This document shows positions 8,231 through 16,475 of a stretch of 64,000 nucleotides of DNA, one piece after another. The DNA lies in NCBI RefSeq assembly GCF_013626205.1, contig NZ_QHJE01000001.1:1488001-1552000 (forward strand). Reading direction: 5' to 3'. A program made the translations under genes and the position numbers. Below the pieces are notes generated by a model. It did no database searches. It was not told the origin of the DNA and worked only from the letters and a program-made list of their open reading frames with translations. The stretch comes from Hyphomicrobium methylovorum. GTDB lineage: Bacteria > Pseudomonadota > Alphaproteobacteria > Rhizobiales > Hyphomicrobiaceae. Each line of letters begins with the position of its first letter. Position 1 is the stretch's first letter.

Positions 8231-9400
8231 CTAGCGGAAATAGAAGGGAATGGTGAAGCGGAGATCGTTGGGGGAGACACCCTCCGGCGGCGTTCCGAAC
8301 GGTGCTGCCCTGCGCACAGCGGCCATCGCCAGCTGATCCAGGTTTGCTCTTCCGGACGATCCTGCGATCTTGACGTAGCTCAGATCGCCGGAGGCCGTCA
8401 CTCCGAACGATACGCGGGTCGTTCCACTGTGACCGTCGCCCATCGGTTTATTCCGCGAGAGAACGGTGCGGATGCGTGCCGCATAATTCAGCACGTTGCC
8501 CCGGCTCGCCGATACCCGGCCGCTCTTGGCAGACTGCGCTGCGCTTGCCCGTGAGGTGGTGCTGCCCGCGGCCGAGGCGCGGGATTCTGCCTGTGCTGTC
8601 AGCTTGCGCTCGACCTTTTGTTCGGCCTCGCGTTCCTTGCTTTCAGTCTCGACCTCTTGCGTTTCGACCTGCGCTAGCTGGACCTCTTCCACCGTTTCGA
8701 CGGGGTCGATGGCTTTAATCTCGCTCACCTCGTCGGGCTCGGCGGCCCCGCGGATAACGGTCAGCGGATCTTCCGTCGGGTTTAAGGCGGCAGGTGTTAC
8801 CTCAGCGACCTCAAGCGGTCGGGGAGGCGGAGGCTCGGCCGCCTCGACAGCCTCTTCTGCCTCGTTGACCGGCTGAGGCGCCGACTGAGCCGCCTCAACG
8901 CTGCCAGCTTGCGAAGCCGCTGAAGCCGCGGCCGCAGTCTGGATAGATTCCGTTTCGATGGATTCGAGAACGACCGTCTGTTCCATCGCCAAGCTGATCG
9001 CGTCGGACTTTTCTGCGACCGTCCCGAACTGCTCGGCTGAATCCGACCAGTCGATCATGGTCAGCGCGATCGCGCCATGCAGGCAGAAGGAAAAGAGAAT
9101 TGCAGAATTGCGCAGCCATTGCGCGGGACGCTTTGCCGATGTGATCGCAGCTGCCGCTGGAACGACTTCCAATGGCGTGCCGGGCGAAGGCTCGAAGCGA
9201 CCCCTGTCGTCGAGCAGTCGCGATTGTTCGCGCCGCGTATCCGTATCGAACGAAAGAAGTTTGAGGTTGCGGCGAACGTGGCTCAGCGAAGGCGCTGGCG
9301 TGCTCCGACGCACCGGATGCTCCGGCGAGCCAAAGGCTAACGCGGGAGGCGGCTCGGTGCGCGGGATGTCTGCCTGCTCAGGGGACTGACGCGAAAACAT
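8231..9400 (-). CDS. tonB: TonB family energy-transducing protein
   Basis: 389 residues. The single membrane anchor is at about 97-116, followed by a periplasmic spacer rich in Glu, Val, Pro and Ala (about 140-290) and a C-terminal TonB domain (VSFGVTASGDLSYVKIAGSS, then PFGTPPEG and IPFYFR). TonB couples the proton gradient, through ExbB/ExbD, to outer-membrane receptors; the heme receptor is two genes upstream in the same direction. Odd feature: about 95 cytoplasmic residues precede the anchor, where TonB usually has very few. No exbB or exbD is present in the window. Confidence 0.9.
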   Translation of the reverse strand: MFSRQSPEQADIPRTEPPPALAFGSPEHPVRRSTPAPSLSHVRRNLKLLSFDTDTRREQSRLLDDRGRFEPSPGTPLEVVPAAAAITSAKRPAQWLRNSAILFSFCLHGAIALTMIDWSDSAEQFGTVAEKSDAISLAMEQTVVLESIETESIQTAAAASAASQAGSVEAAQSAPQPVNEAEEAVEAAEPPPPRPLEVAEVTPAALNPTEDPLTVIRGAAEPDEVSEIKAIDPVETVEEVQLAQVETQEVETESKEREAEQKVERKLTAQAESRASAAGSTTSRASAAQSAKSGRVSASRGNVLNYAARIRTVLSRNKPMGDGHSGTTRVSFGVTASGDLSYVKIAGSSGRANLDQLAMAAVRRAAPFGTPPEGVSPNDLRFTIPFYFR

Positions 9401-9405
9401 GATGA

Positions 9406-9567
9406 TTACGCGGTGACGAGCAATCGCAGTTGCGTGGTGGCTCTGTGGGGGCTGCGAAACTGCTGGGCAAAGAACATGTCGCCGGTCTCCATATCCGCAT
9501 CATTCGCCGCGTCATGCGGCCATTCAATGCAAACACCGGCGAGCACAACGCTCGCCGATGTCACCAT
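9406..9567 (-). CDS. Small hypothetical protein between heme receptor and tonB (53 aa)
   Basis: The frame runs upstream into the receptor gene, but ATG 9567 has a strong GGGGGA Shine-Dalgarno 3-8 bases upstream and would start 57 bases after the receptor stop. The stop TAA lies five bases before the tonB ATG, so it looks like a coupled gene in a receptor-orf-tonB unit. The peptide has a short hydrophobic start (SASVVLAGVCIEW) and a basic C-terminus. No family is recognised. It could be spurious. Confidence 0.4.
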   Translation of the reverse strand: MVTSASVVLAGVCIEWPHDAANDADMETGDMFFAQQFRSPHRATTQLRLLVTA

Positions 9568-9623
9568 ACTTCCCCCAGTCATGATGGCGTCGCGCGTCAC
9601 GGCACGGCGCCATCCCCCGTGTT

Positions 9624-11894
9624 TTAGAACTGTGCTTTCGCTGTCAGATAGAATGTCCGCCCCATGCCGGTGTCGTTGCAGCCCGGCAGGTTGGAGCCGT
9701 AGCAATTCCGACCATCGAAGAAGGCGGTCGTCAGTGCTTCGGTGTATTCCTTGTCGAACAGGTTCGAGATGTTGAAGCCGAGTTCGATGTTTTCCGTGAC
9801 CTTGTAGCTCGAGAAGAAGTCCACGAGCGTGTAGCCCGGCATGAACTGGCTTGCGTAGAAGCCGCCCACGTTGGTTGCGCCAACGTCGCTTTCTGAGAAG
9901 TACGAGACGCGGCCACCAAGCGTCAGCTTACGATCGAGAAGACGAACGCCAGCCGACGTTACGAGCGTATGCTCGGGCAGATAGCTGTGTGCGCCGAAGC
10001 CGTCCACCTGCGATGGCAGGTCTGTGTGCGTGTACGTGTAGCTCAAGCCGGCGAACACATAGCCCGCGTCGTACATGCTTTGCAGCTCTACGCCTTGGAC
10101 CGTCGAATTGCCCTCTGCGTTGCAGAAGTACATTGAACCGAACATCGTCGAGCATGCAGCGATATAGTCGCTTACATTCTGCCGGAAGTAGTCGGCCTTC
10201 ATGCGGAAGGAGTCGTCGACTGTGAACAGCCGATCCTGCTTGATGTTCGCGCCGACTTCCCAGCCGCGCTGGCTTTCAGGATTGAGGAACGGATTTGGCG
10301 AGAAGCCGATGCCTGATGCGCCTGGATGATTGCCGCCTGCGAAGAGCTCGGAGATCGTGGGCGGACGCATCGATTCAGAATATGTGATGTAGGGCTGCAG
10401 CCAGTCCGTTACTTGTGCAGCCAGCGTGACTTTCGGATCGAAGTTGCCGCCGTCCTTATCAACCGAGTAACGGCCGATTGGATACCACGGCGGAAATCCT
10501 GCGCCCGGATTGCCGACACCGGTGCCCTTGATCGCGTACATGTCGTACTTGAGACCAACGGTCAGGTCGAAAATGCTCTTTGAGAACACGGTTTCGGAAA
10601 ACACCGCGCTCGTTGCCGCGTATCCCGACGAGTTCACACCACCGCCCGCCACCGGACGGAAGCGGTTGTAAGTATCGACGTCGTCGCCGAAGAATTCGTA
10701 GCCGTACTGCGATTTGACCCGGATGCTGCCGATGTTGAAGCGGGACGTATTGGACACGTCCATTCCCAGCCCGGTGTCGTCGATAACGCGGCCCCATGCC
10801 GTGCCCTGAGGTGGGTTGCCTACGGTCGGCGTCTTATCCGTGCCGTACATCATCTTGGCGTTGTTGTAGTAACCGTTCAGCCTGAAATCGATGAGATCAT
10901 TGCCGATCGGGTTGTAGGCGTACTTCGCCGTATACGTCTGAGTTTTGACGTTCTGGTTATACGAGTTGGCGAAGAAATCGTTGTCATAGAAGACGCCGCC
11001 GAAGCGCAGCGACTGTTCCTGATTGAGCTGGAAGTTGATCTTGAACAGACCCGACGTCAGGTTTTGGAAGGTGTCGGGAATTTCAACTCCGGCTGCATTC
11101 TCATAGTTGTCCGGCTCACGATGGCTGATTGCGCCCGCGATGCTGACGCCGCCACTGCGCGCGGCTGCCGCCGCCATCTCCGAGAAGCCTTGATGGTTGC
11201 TGGCCCATTCAAGTTTGGTAATCGCGCCCATGTTCTTGCCAGGCAGCAGGATGTCTTCGACATCAAGCGTGCGCAGGTTTACGGCACCAGCCAAAGCGCC
11301 TGCACCACCTGCCGTCGACACAGCGCCACGCGTGACATCAACCCCGGCGACAAGCGACGAGTCGATGTACGCGAAGCCTTGTGCTTCGTGGCCGAGGAAG
11401 CGGAAATTCTGGCGCGCGCCGTCGATCGACGTGTTCACGCGGCCGGAACCTTCAAAGCCGCGAATATTGACAGCCAGACCGGCGTTCTGCGGGCTGACGC
11501 GCGTAAAAGTGCCGGGCTGCGAGCGCAGCGCATCATCTAGGTTGGAATTGCCGTACGTCGCGAGTTCATTACCCGTTATGACGCTGACGCCTGCGGGCGT
11601 GTTGTAAGGCGCATCAGAAGCAGCGGACATCGAGCCAGAACTCGCCTCTGCCGTCTCTTCATCGAAAGGCTCAGGTGCGCTGGCTTGAACCGGCTGCGGC
11701 CGCGGCTTGCTTTTCGCGGCGCTGCTTTTTTTCGGCTTCGTGCTTTGAACATCGATGCCGGGAAGTTCCGTCTCCTGCGCATGAGCGGAATTGACCGCGG
11801 CGAGCGCTGCGATTGACAATCCAAGCGTCAATGAGCGAGCGAGCGCCCGAATAACCGGTAGACCCTGAGAGACGTAGAGACGTCGCGACGGCAT
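9624..11894 (-). CDS. hmuR: TonB-dependent heme/hemoglobin-type outer-membrane receptor
   Basis: About 756 residues from ATG 11894. A signal peptide ending NSAHAQ is followed by a basic linker and a plug domain (TPAGVSVITGNELATYG, NIRGFEGSGRVNTSIDGARQ), then a 22-strand barrel with many aromatic repeats and a terminal Phe (YLTAKAQF). This arrangement matches the TonB-dependent hemoglobin/transferrin/lactoferrin receptor family. An earlier GTG at 11954 is less likely because it has no signal-peptide spacing. It is preceded by a 140-base leader with its own promoter and followed by a small ORF and tonB. The symbol reflects the heme context; the substrate itself is not shown. Confidence 0.88.
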   Translation of the reverse strand: MPSRRLYVSQGLPVIRALARSLTLGLSIAALAAVNSAHAQETELPGIDVQSTKPKKSSAAKSKPRPQPVQASAPEPFDEETAEASSGSMSAASDAPYNTPAGVSVITGNELATYGNSNLDDALRSQPGTFTRVSPQNAGLAVNIRGFEGSGRVNTSIDGARQNFRFLGHEAQGFAYIDSSLVAGVDVTRGAVSTAGGAGALAGAVNLRTLDVEDILLPGKNMGAITKLEWASNHQGFSEMAAAAARSGGVSIAGAISHREPDNYENAAGVEIPDTFQNLTSGLFKINFQLNQEQSLRFGGVFYDNDFFANSYNQNVKTQTYTAKYAYNPIGNDLIDFRLNGYYNNAKMMYGTDKTPTVGNPPQGTAWGRVIDDTGLGMDVSNTSRFNIGSIRVKSQYGYEFFGDDVDTYNRFRPVAGGGVNSSGYAATSAVFSETVFSKSIFDLTVGLKYDMYAIKGTGVGNPGAGFPPWYPIGRYSVDKDGGNFDPKVTLAAQVTDWLQPYITYSESMRPPTISELFAGGNHPGASGIGFSPNPFLNPESQRGWEVGANIKQDRLFTVDDSFRMKADYFRQNVSDYIAACSTMFGSMYFCNAEGNSTVQGVELQSMYDAGYVFAGLSYTYTHTDLPSQVDGFGAHSYLPEHTLVTSAGVRLLDRKLTLGGRVSYFSESDVGATNVGGFYASQFMPGYTLVDFFSSYKVTENIELGFNISNLFDKEYTEALTTAFFDGRNCYGSNLPGCNDTGMGRTFYLTAKAQF

Positions 11895-11895
11895 G

Positions 11896-11912
11896 AACAA
11901 CCCCCCGTTGTT
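11896..11912 (-). promoter_or_regulatory. Hairpin presenting a poly-G Shine-Dalgarno at the heme receptor start
   Basis: On the minus strand AACAAC (11912-11907), five Gs and GTTGTT (11901-11896) form a 6-base-pair hairpin one base before the ATG at 11894. The only purine-rich ribosome site is inside the loop, so ribosome access could depend on this structure or on a protein or RNA that opens it. Confidence 0.4.
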
Positions 11913-12040
11913 GTAAAACGTAATACGGGCTGGCTGGCTCGCGCTTACGCGCACCGGGCGGGCTTGCCTCGATCTCCAGCAACAAAACTCCTTGCGAGAG
12001 CGCCGACGGAGAGCTGAAGTCTTAACGACTTAGCTCGAGT

Positions 12041-12069
12041 ACATTGCTCAACATTACAAAATAAGTCAA
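12041..12069 (-). promoter_or_regulatory. Candidate promoter of the heme receptor gene
   Basis: On the minus strand TTGACT (12069-12064), a 17-base AT-rich spacer and CAATGT (12046-12041). Transcription would start near 12034 and give a leader of about 140 bases before the ATG at 11894. The -35 and spacing match the two other promoter candidates of the heme region. Confidence 0.45.
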
Positions 12070-12535
12070 CAAATTCACTCCGTCCGACCATGCGACGCAG
12101 ACGCCGCAGCATCGCCGCTGGAATCGCGAATCTTCTGGCTTTTCCGCCTTGTTATGTATGCTGCATAAACTCTGGAATCATTCCACGGGCTGCGCTGTTG
12201 CAGATTGCACGCACCCGACCGGCGCGCCGATTTGTTTGGCCTGACGCTTAGGCCTTTTCGTCTCTCCCGGCAGAGGTCTACGCCCGTTGGAGATGATGAG
12301 CCGGATCTCTCGTCTGCTGCCGACGATCAAATTCAATTTCGGGCGCTAGCGTTGCATTTTAGCTCCGCCAGCAACCTATTGAATTTCACTGGTTTATCGC
12401 GACGCAGCGTATGCAGAGTTTTGCACAGCGTGGCATTTCCTGAGGAAGACTATTTCCCCGGTGTAGGCGGGCGAAGATTTCTGGGCAATCGTCGCGAAGA
12501 GGGCGGCGAATTTGGACGCCACTTGAGGACCCGAT
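12070..12535. other. Gene-free region between the receptor promoter and the first Mur-like gene
   Basis: Frames here are out of phase with the gene that follows and none has a plausible protein. The only structure I can support is the block around 12335-12410, which recurs before the second Mur-like gene (identical 16-mer at 12348-12363 and 13982-13997). It probably holds the promoter and leader of that gene. Confidence 0.5.
12348..12363 (+). repeat. Shared leader element, copy 1
   Basis: AGCGTTGCATTTTAGC, identical to 13982-13997. CAATTTC precedes it by 7-8 bases in both copies and weaker similarity continues for about 45 bases. The distance to the ATG is 172 bases here and 175 in the other copy, so it is a conserved part of both leaders. 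Confidence 0.75.
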
Positions 12536-13849
12536 ATGTTTGCTCAAGGAAAGCATCTGAACGATCAGTTTCGCGCGACGGTGAAGCGCGCCAAGGGGCG
12601 TCTCAGATCTCAGCATGCGAAGTGGAAGCGTCACAACTCCAAGGCCACGGTCATCGCCGTGACCGGGAGCAGTTGCAAAACCTCATCCGTATCTCTGCTC
12701 ACTCATATCTTGTCGGCCGATCATCAGGTCCTTTCTCAGTCTTTGGGAAATCAACATCGCGAAGCCGTCGCCGCTCTGAGGCACCTCAAGCCCACGGACA
12801 GATTCGCTGTGCTGGAACAAGGAACGACGCGCCCCGGAGATCTCCCCGCCGCCGCGCAGCTCATCAAGCCGGATATCGCCATCGTTACGCTTGTCGCGCT
12901 GGAGCACTACACGGCATTTCGCTCTATCGAAGCCGTCGCGAATGAAAAAGCCGCGTTCGTGCAAGGTTTGTCGTCTACCGGCTTGGCAATATTGAATTTC
13001 GACGATCCGAACGTTCGTGCGATGGCGCAAAAAACCGACGCACGCATTGTCCAGTTCGGCACTCAAGGCGGCGACTACCGCGCACGCGATCTGTCGCTGT
13101 CGAAACAGGGCTATCTCAGCCTCACGCTCAGCGGCACCTCCGGCGACATTTGTTTGAATACGCAGTTCGTTGGTACGCACAATTGGCTTACGGTTACGAC
13201 TGCTGCAGTCTGCGCATTGGAGCTTGGTATCCCGGCCCAAACGATCATCGATCGCGTGGCATCGTTCGCGCCAGTCTTCGGGCGCATGAGCGTGCATACC
13301 ATCGCTGGCAACCGGACATTCATCCTCGATACCGCGAAGGCGCCGTTTCACAGCATCGGACTGCCTCTTGAAGCTTTGAAATCAATCGAGAGTTCCAAGA
13401 AGCGTTTTATCCTTGGTCAGATCAGCGATTATGCTGGGGCTTCTATACCGAAGTATCGCGAAACATACGCGGCCGCGGCGCAGGTCGCGGATGAGATCTG
13501 CTTTGTGGGGCCAAACGCCCATAAGGCGCGCGCACCTGCCGAGGACATTCGCAGCGGGAAGTTTCGGTCGTTTGCGACACCGAAGCAGCTATCCGAATAT
13601 TTGAAGGCAACGGCGACGGAAGACGAAGTCATCGTCGTCAAATCCTCCAGCAATTTACATCTCGAGCGGTTGATGCTCGACGGCGAGGGCGACGTGGAAT
13701 GTTGGCCCAGTGAATGCAAAATCAAATGCTCCTGCACCGATTGCGGTCTGTATAGAGAGCCATACTACGAGCATGACGGGCACAAAGACGTATCAAAGCA
13801 GATCTGGGGACCGCGGCGGCAAACATCGCCGATCTTCAACGATGCATAA
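12536..13849 (+). CDS. Mur-ligase-like ATP-dependent ligase with Cys cluster, copy 1
   Basis: A 437-residue protein with the Mur ligase layout: nucleotide-binding motif VTGSSCKTSSV (42-52), central-domain segments VTLVALEHYTAFRSIE and NFDDPNVRAM, then a C-terminal half with ILDTAKAPFHS. Mur-family ligases join an amino acid or peptide to a carboxylate using ATP. Two oddities: the P-loop has Cys47 where the family has the invariant last Gly, and five cysteines near the end (389, 394, 398, 400, 403) form a C-x4-C-x3-C-x-C-x2-C cluster that could bind metal. GAGGA lies about 7 bases before the ATG. It is not MurC-F, as it lacks their usual neighbours and motifs. Substrate unknown; see the paralogue at 14173. 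Confidence 0.8.
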   Translation: MFAQGKHLNDQFRATVKRAKGRLRSQHAKWKRHNSKATVIAVTGSSCKTSSVSLLTHILSADHQVLSQSLGNQHREAVAALRHLKPTDRFAVLEQGTTRPGDLPAAAQLIKPDIAIVTLVALEHYTAFRSIEAVANEKAAFVQGLSSTGLAILNFDDPNVRAMAQKTDARIVQFGTQGGDYRARDLSLSKQGYLSLTLSGTSGDICLNTQFVGTHNWLTVTTAAVCALELGIPAQTIIDRVASFAPVFGRMSVHTIAGNRTFILDTAKAPFHSIGLPLEALKSIESSKKRFILGQISDYAGASIPKYRETYAAAAQVADEICFVGPNAHKARAPAEDIRSGKFRSFATPKQLSEYLKATATEDEVIVVKSSSNLHLERLMLDGEGDVECWPSECKIKCSCTDCGLYREPYYEHDGHKDVSKQIWGPRRQTSPIFNDA

Positions 13850-14172
13850 CGCACCGCTTCGTATGCGGTCGATCTGCCGATGAGTTTCCATACTGCTCCG
13901 AGACTGCAATTTTCCGCCCGGATTTCCGCACGCAGCCCTTCGCAAATCGGCCTTGCTGCACGATCGCAATTTCTAACGGCGAGCGTTGCATTTTAGCAGC
14001 CCCCGCAACCACCTGAAACTCATGTGCTTTCGGACTTACGATGCGGGCGGATTTTTCCTGCGAGCATTCGCTGGGGATCGCCTCGTTTCGAGAGTAGGCA
14101 ACGGAAGCGTTGCGCTGCAATTATCGCAAGTTGGACCCTACGAGGCTCAGGCTTTCTGGTGACGAGACCCAC
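13850..14172. other. Intergenic region between the two Mur-like paralogues
   Basis: No coding frame stands out. The stretch from about 13965 onward resembles the leader of copy 1 (shared 16-mer at 13982-13997 plus weaker matches), so it probably contains a duplicated promoter and leader. The remainder from 13850 to 13964 shows nothing I can name. Confidence 0.5.
13982..13997 (+). repeat. Shared leader element, copy 2
   Basis: The same 16 bases as 12348-12363, placed 175 bases before the ATG of the second Mur-like gene. Conservation beyond the coding sequence indicates that the duplication included the regulatory region. Confidence 0.75.
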
Positions 14173-15486
14173 ATGCTTGCCCAAGTGACACGCGCACAGA
14201 ACGGCGTTCGCTCTTCTCTGCGGCGCGCAAGGCAGTTCGTGAAGCTGCAGCAGGCAGAATGGAAGCGCTATGCCACGAAAGCTCCCGTCGTCGTTGTAAC
14301 TGGAAGCAGTTGCAAGACGTCTTCGGTATTGTTGCTCACTCACATTCTGTCAGCAGACAACCAGGTCCTTTCGCAATCCGTTGGCAATAGGATTCAGCAA
14401 GCCGTCAAAGCGCTCCGCAAACTCAAACGGACAGACCAATACGTGGTGTTGGAGCAAGGCACGGCGGCACCGGGGGAGCTGCATGAAGCTGCGCGTGTGA
14501 TCAAGCCGGATGTTGCTGTCGTCACGCTTGTCGCGCTGGAGCACTATTCGTCATTTCGCTCTATTGAAGCTGTCGCGAATGAAAAAGTCGCGTTCGTGCA
14601 AAGCCTGTCTTCTACGGGATTGGCTGTCTTGAATTTTGACGATCCGAACGTTCGTGCGATGGCGCAAAAAACGCGCGCAAGGGTCGTCCTGTTCGGCACT
14701 CACGGCGGAGACTATCACGCACGAGACTTATCGTTGTCTCCGGAAGGCTATCTCAGCTTTACCATCAGCAGCGATGCTGGCGACCTCCATTTGAAGACGC
14801 AATTCGTCGGTGAGCACAATTGGCTTACGGTTACGACCGCTGCCGTCTGCGCATTAGAGCTTGGTATCCCGGCCCAAACGATCATCGATCGTGTGGCTTC
14901 TTTTGCGCCACTCCTGGGACGGATGAGCGTGCATTCGTTTACGAGCGGGCCGACATTCATTCTCGACACGGCGAAGGCGCCGTTCCACAGCATCGGGCTA
15001 CCTCTCGAAACGCTGAAGTCCATTCCCGGAGTAAAAAAGCGGTTCGTACTTGGCCAGATCAGCGATTTCGGCGGTCCGTCGGTACCGAAGTATCGCTCTA
15101 CCTATGCCGCCGCCGCGGAGGTCGCTGACGAAATCTGCTTTGTGGGCCCGAACTCCAACAAGTCGCGCGCACCCGCTGAAGATATTCGCAGTGGGAAGTT
15201 CCGTCAGTTTTCGTCCGCGAGACAACTGTCCGAGCATCTCAAGAAAACGGCGACAGAGGGCGAAGTCATTCTCGTCAAATCTTCTCGAAACATGCACCTC
15301 GAACGCTTGATGCTCGATAGTGAAGGGGCGGTGGAATGCTGGCCCGACGAATGCAATGTGAGGTGCTCCTGTGTTGATTGCGGCCTCTATCAGAAGCCCT
15401 ATTTTGAGCACAATGGAAAAGGCAAAGGATCAGTGTCTGTTTGGGAACCGAAGCGCCAAATGATCCCGATCAACAACGACGCTTGA
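14173..15486 (+). CDS. Mur-ligase-like ATP-dependent ligase with Cys cluster, copy 2
   Basis: Also 437 residues and collinear with copy 1 without gaps: P-loop VTGSSCKTSSV with Cys47, LEHYSSFRSIE, NFDDPNVRAM, ILDTAKAPFHS and cysteines at the identical positions 389, 394, 398, 400 and 403. ATG 14173 is chosen to match copy 1; an upstream start at 14110 has no counterpart there. By eye most residues are identical and several DNA stretches of 30 or more bases are unchanged, so it arose by tandem duplication. Retention of two copies with the same odd motifs argues that both are functional, perhaps acting on different substrates or as a heterodimer. A glycosyltransferase gene follows 35 bases later. 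Confidence 0.8.
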   Translation: MLAQVTRAQNGVRSSLRRARQFVKLQQAEWKRYATKAPVVVVTGSSCKTSSVLLLTHILSADNQVLSQSVGNRIQQAVKALRKLKRTDQYVVLEQGTAAPGELHEAARVIKPDVAVVTLVALEHYSSFRSIEAVANEKVAFVQSLSSTGLAVLNFDDPNVRAMAQKTRARVVLFGTHGGDYHARDLSLSPEGYLSFTISSDAGDLHLKTQFVGEHNWLTVTTAAVCALELGIPAQTIIDRVASFAPLLGRMSVHSFTSGPTFILDTAKAPFHSIGLPLETLKSIPGVKKRFVLGQISDFGGPSVPKYRSTYAAAAEVADEICFVGPNSNKSRAPAEDIRSGKFRQFSSARQLSEHLKKTATEGEVILVKSSRNMHLERLMLDSEGAVECWPDECNVRCSCVDCGLYQKPYFEHNGKGKGSVSVWEPKRQMIPINNDA

Positions 15487-15521
15487 AGGGCTCCACCAAA
15501 GATGAAACGCTGGAGTTCGAA

Positions 15522-16463
15522 ATGATCGAATTTGTGATTGCAGTCTGTACGGCCCGACGGCCGGAGATGCTGCGCCGATGCCTCAACAGTCTGATCCATC
15601 TCGATGCGCCGAAGGACGGCCGCATTCAGATCGTCGTCATCGAGAACGACGCAACGCCTGATTCCCAATTCGTCGTGACTGAAGTCGCAAGCGGAACCGA
15701 CCTGCCAATTCATTACAAGCTGCAAACGCGACGGGGAATTCCCTACGCGCGCAACGCGGCACTCGACCTCGCAACGTCTCTCAATGCCGATTGGATCGCG
15801 TTGATCGATGACGACGAGTATGCGGATCCTGAGTGGCTCGTGAAGCTTTACCAGGGATGCTTGGACTTTGCGGCTGATGTGGCGCACGGGCCAGTCAATC
15901 AAATCTGCGAGGGCGTCTCTCCGGATTGGTGGGAGCCCTACAGCCGCCCAGAGCGGAAGACGGGCGAGATCTTGCGGGGCGCGCCGACCAACAACATTCT
16001 GATGCGCGCGGAGCTGGTTCGAGATAGCGGCTACGCGATGCGCTTTGATGAGCGACTTCTTTCCGGCTCCGAAGATATCGAATTCTTTCGCCGGGCAATA
16101 AACAACGGCGCGCGGATAATTTGGGTGGCCGACGCGTGGCTGCACGAGAGCTTGCCCGCGTCGCGCTTGACGCCCCGGCGTCTTCTGGCGCGCGCGTATA
16201 TGGTTGCCACGTCGCAGACCCAAGTTTCGCAAATCCAGCGCGGCAAAATTCCCGGCATGCTGGCCGTGATGCCAAAAATTTTGCGCAGGCTCGTGGTCGG
16301 CGCGATCTCGGTTCCGGTTAGTCTGCTCGTCTGGATTGTTCACCCGACTGCCGGACGGGCAATGTTTTACAGCGGTGCGTTCCGCATCGTGAAAGCGCTC
16401 GGCAGTCTATCAGGCGGCTTTGGCCATAACGGCGCATATTATCGATCGACAGACGGCCGCTAG
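15522..16463 (+). CDS. Glycosyltransferase family 2 protein
   Basis: 313 residues from ATG 15522 (GGAG 7-10 bases upstream; the longer frame from 15441 overlaps the previous gene). GT-A fold features are clear: an N-terminal beta-strand FVIAVCTARRPEMLRRCLNS, a VVIENDATPDS segment and the metal-binding DDDEYADPEW motif. A basic C-terminal part contains a membrane-seeking stretch (VVGAISVPVSLLVWIV near 277-292), so it may work at the inner membrane. It would add a sugar to a glycan or lipid carrier. Its closeness to the Mur-like genes suggests a common product. Confidence 0.88.
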   Translation: MIEFVIAVCTARRPEMLRRCLNSLIHLDAPKDGRIQIVVIENDATPDSQFVVTEVASGTDLPIHYKLQTRRGIPYARNAALDLATSLNADWIALIDDDEYADPEWLVKLYQGCLDFAADVAHGPVNQICEGVSPDWWEPYSRPERKTGEILRGAPTNNILMRAELVRDSGYAMRFDERLLSGSEDIEFFRRAINNGARIIWVADAWLHESLPASRLTPRRLLARAYMVATSQTQVSQIQRGKIPGMLAVMPKILRRLVVGAISVPVSLLVWIVHPTAGRAMFYSGAFRIVKALGSLSGGFGHNGAYYRSTDGR

Positions 16464-16475
16464 AAGCCGCGCATG

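Noticed and set aside
12205-12945. Long plus-strand frame ahead of and overlapping the first Mur-like gene
   Set aside because: Most of it is out of frame with the clearly conserved Mur-like coding sequence, and it has no ribosome site or family match.
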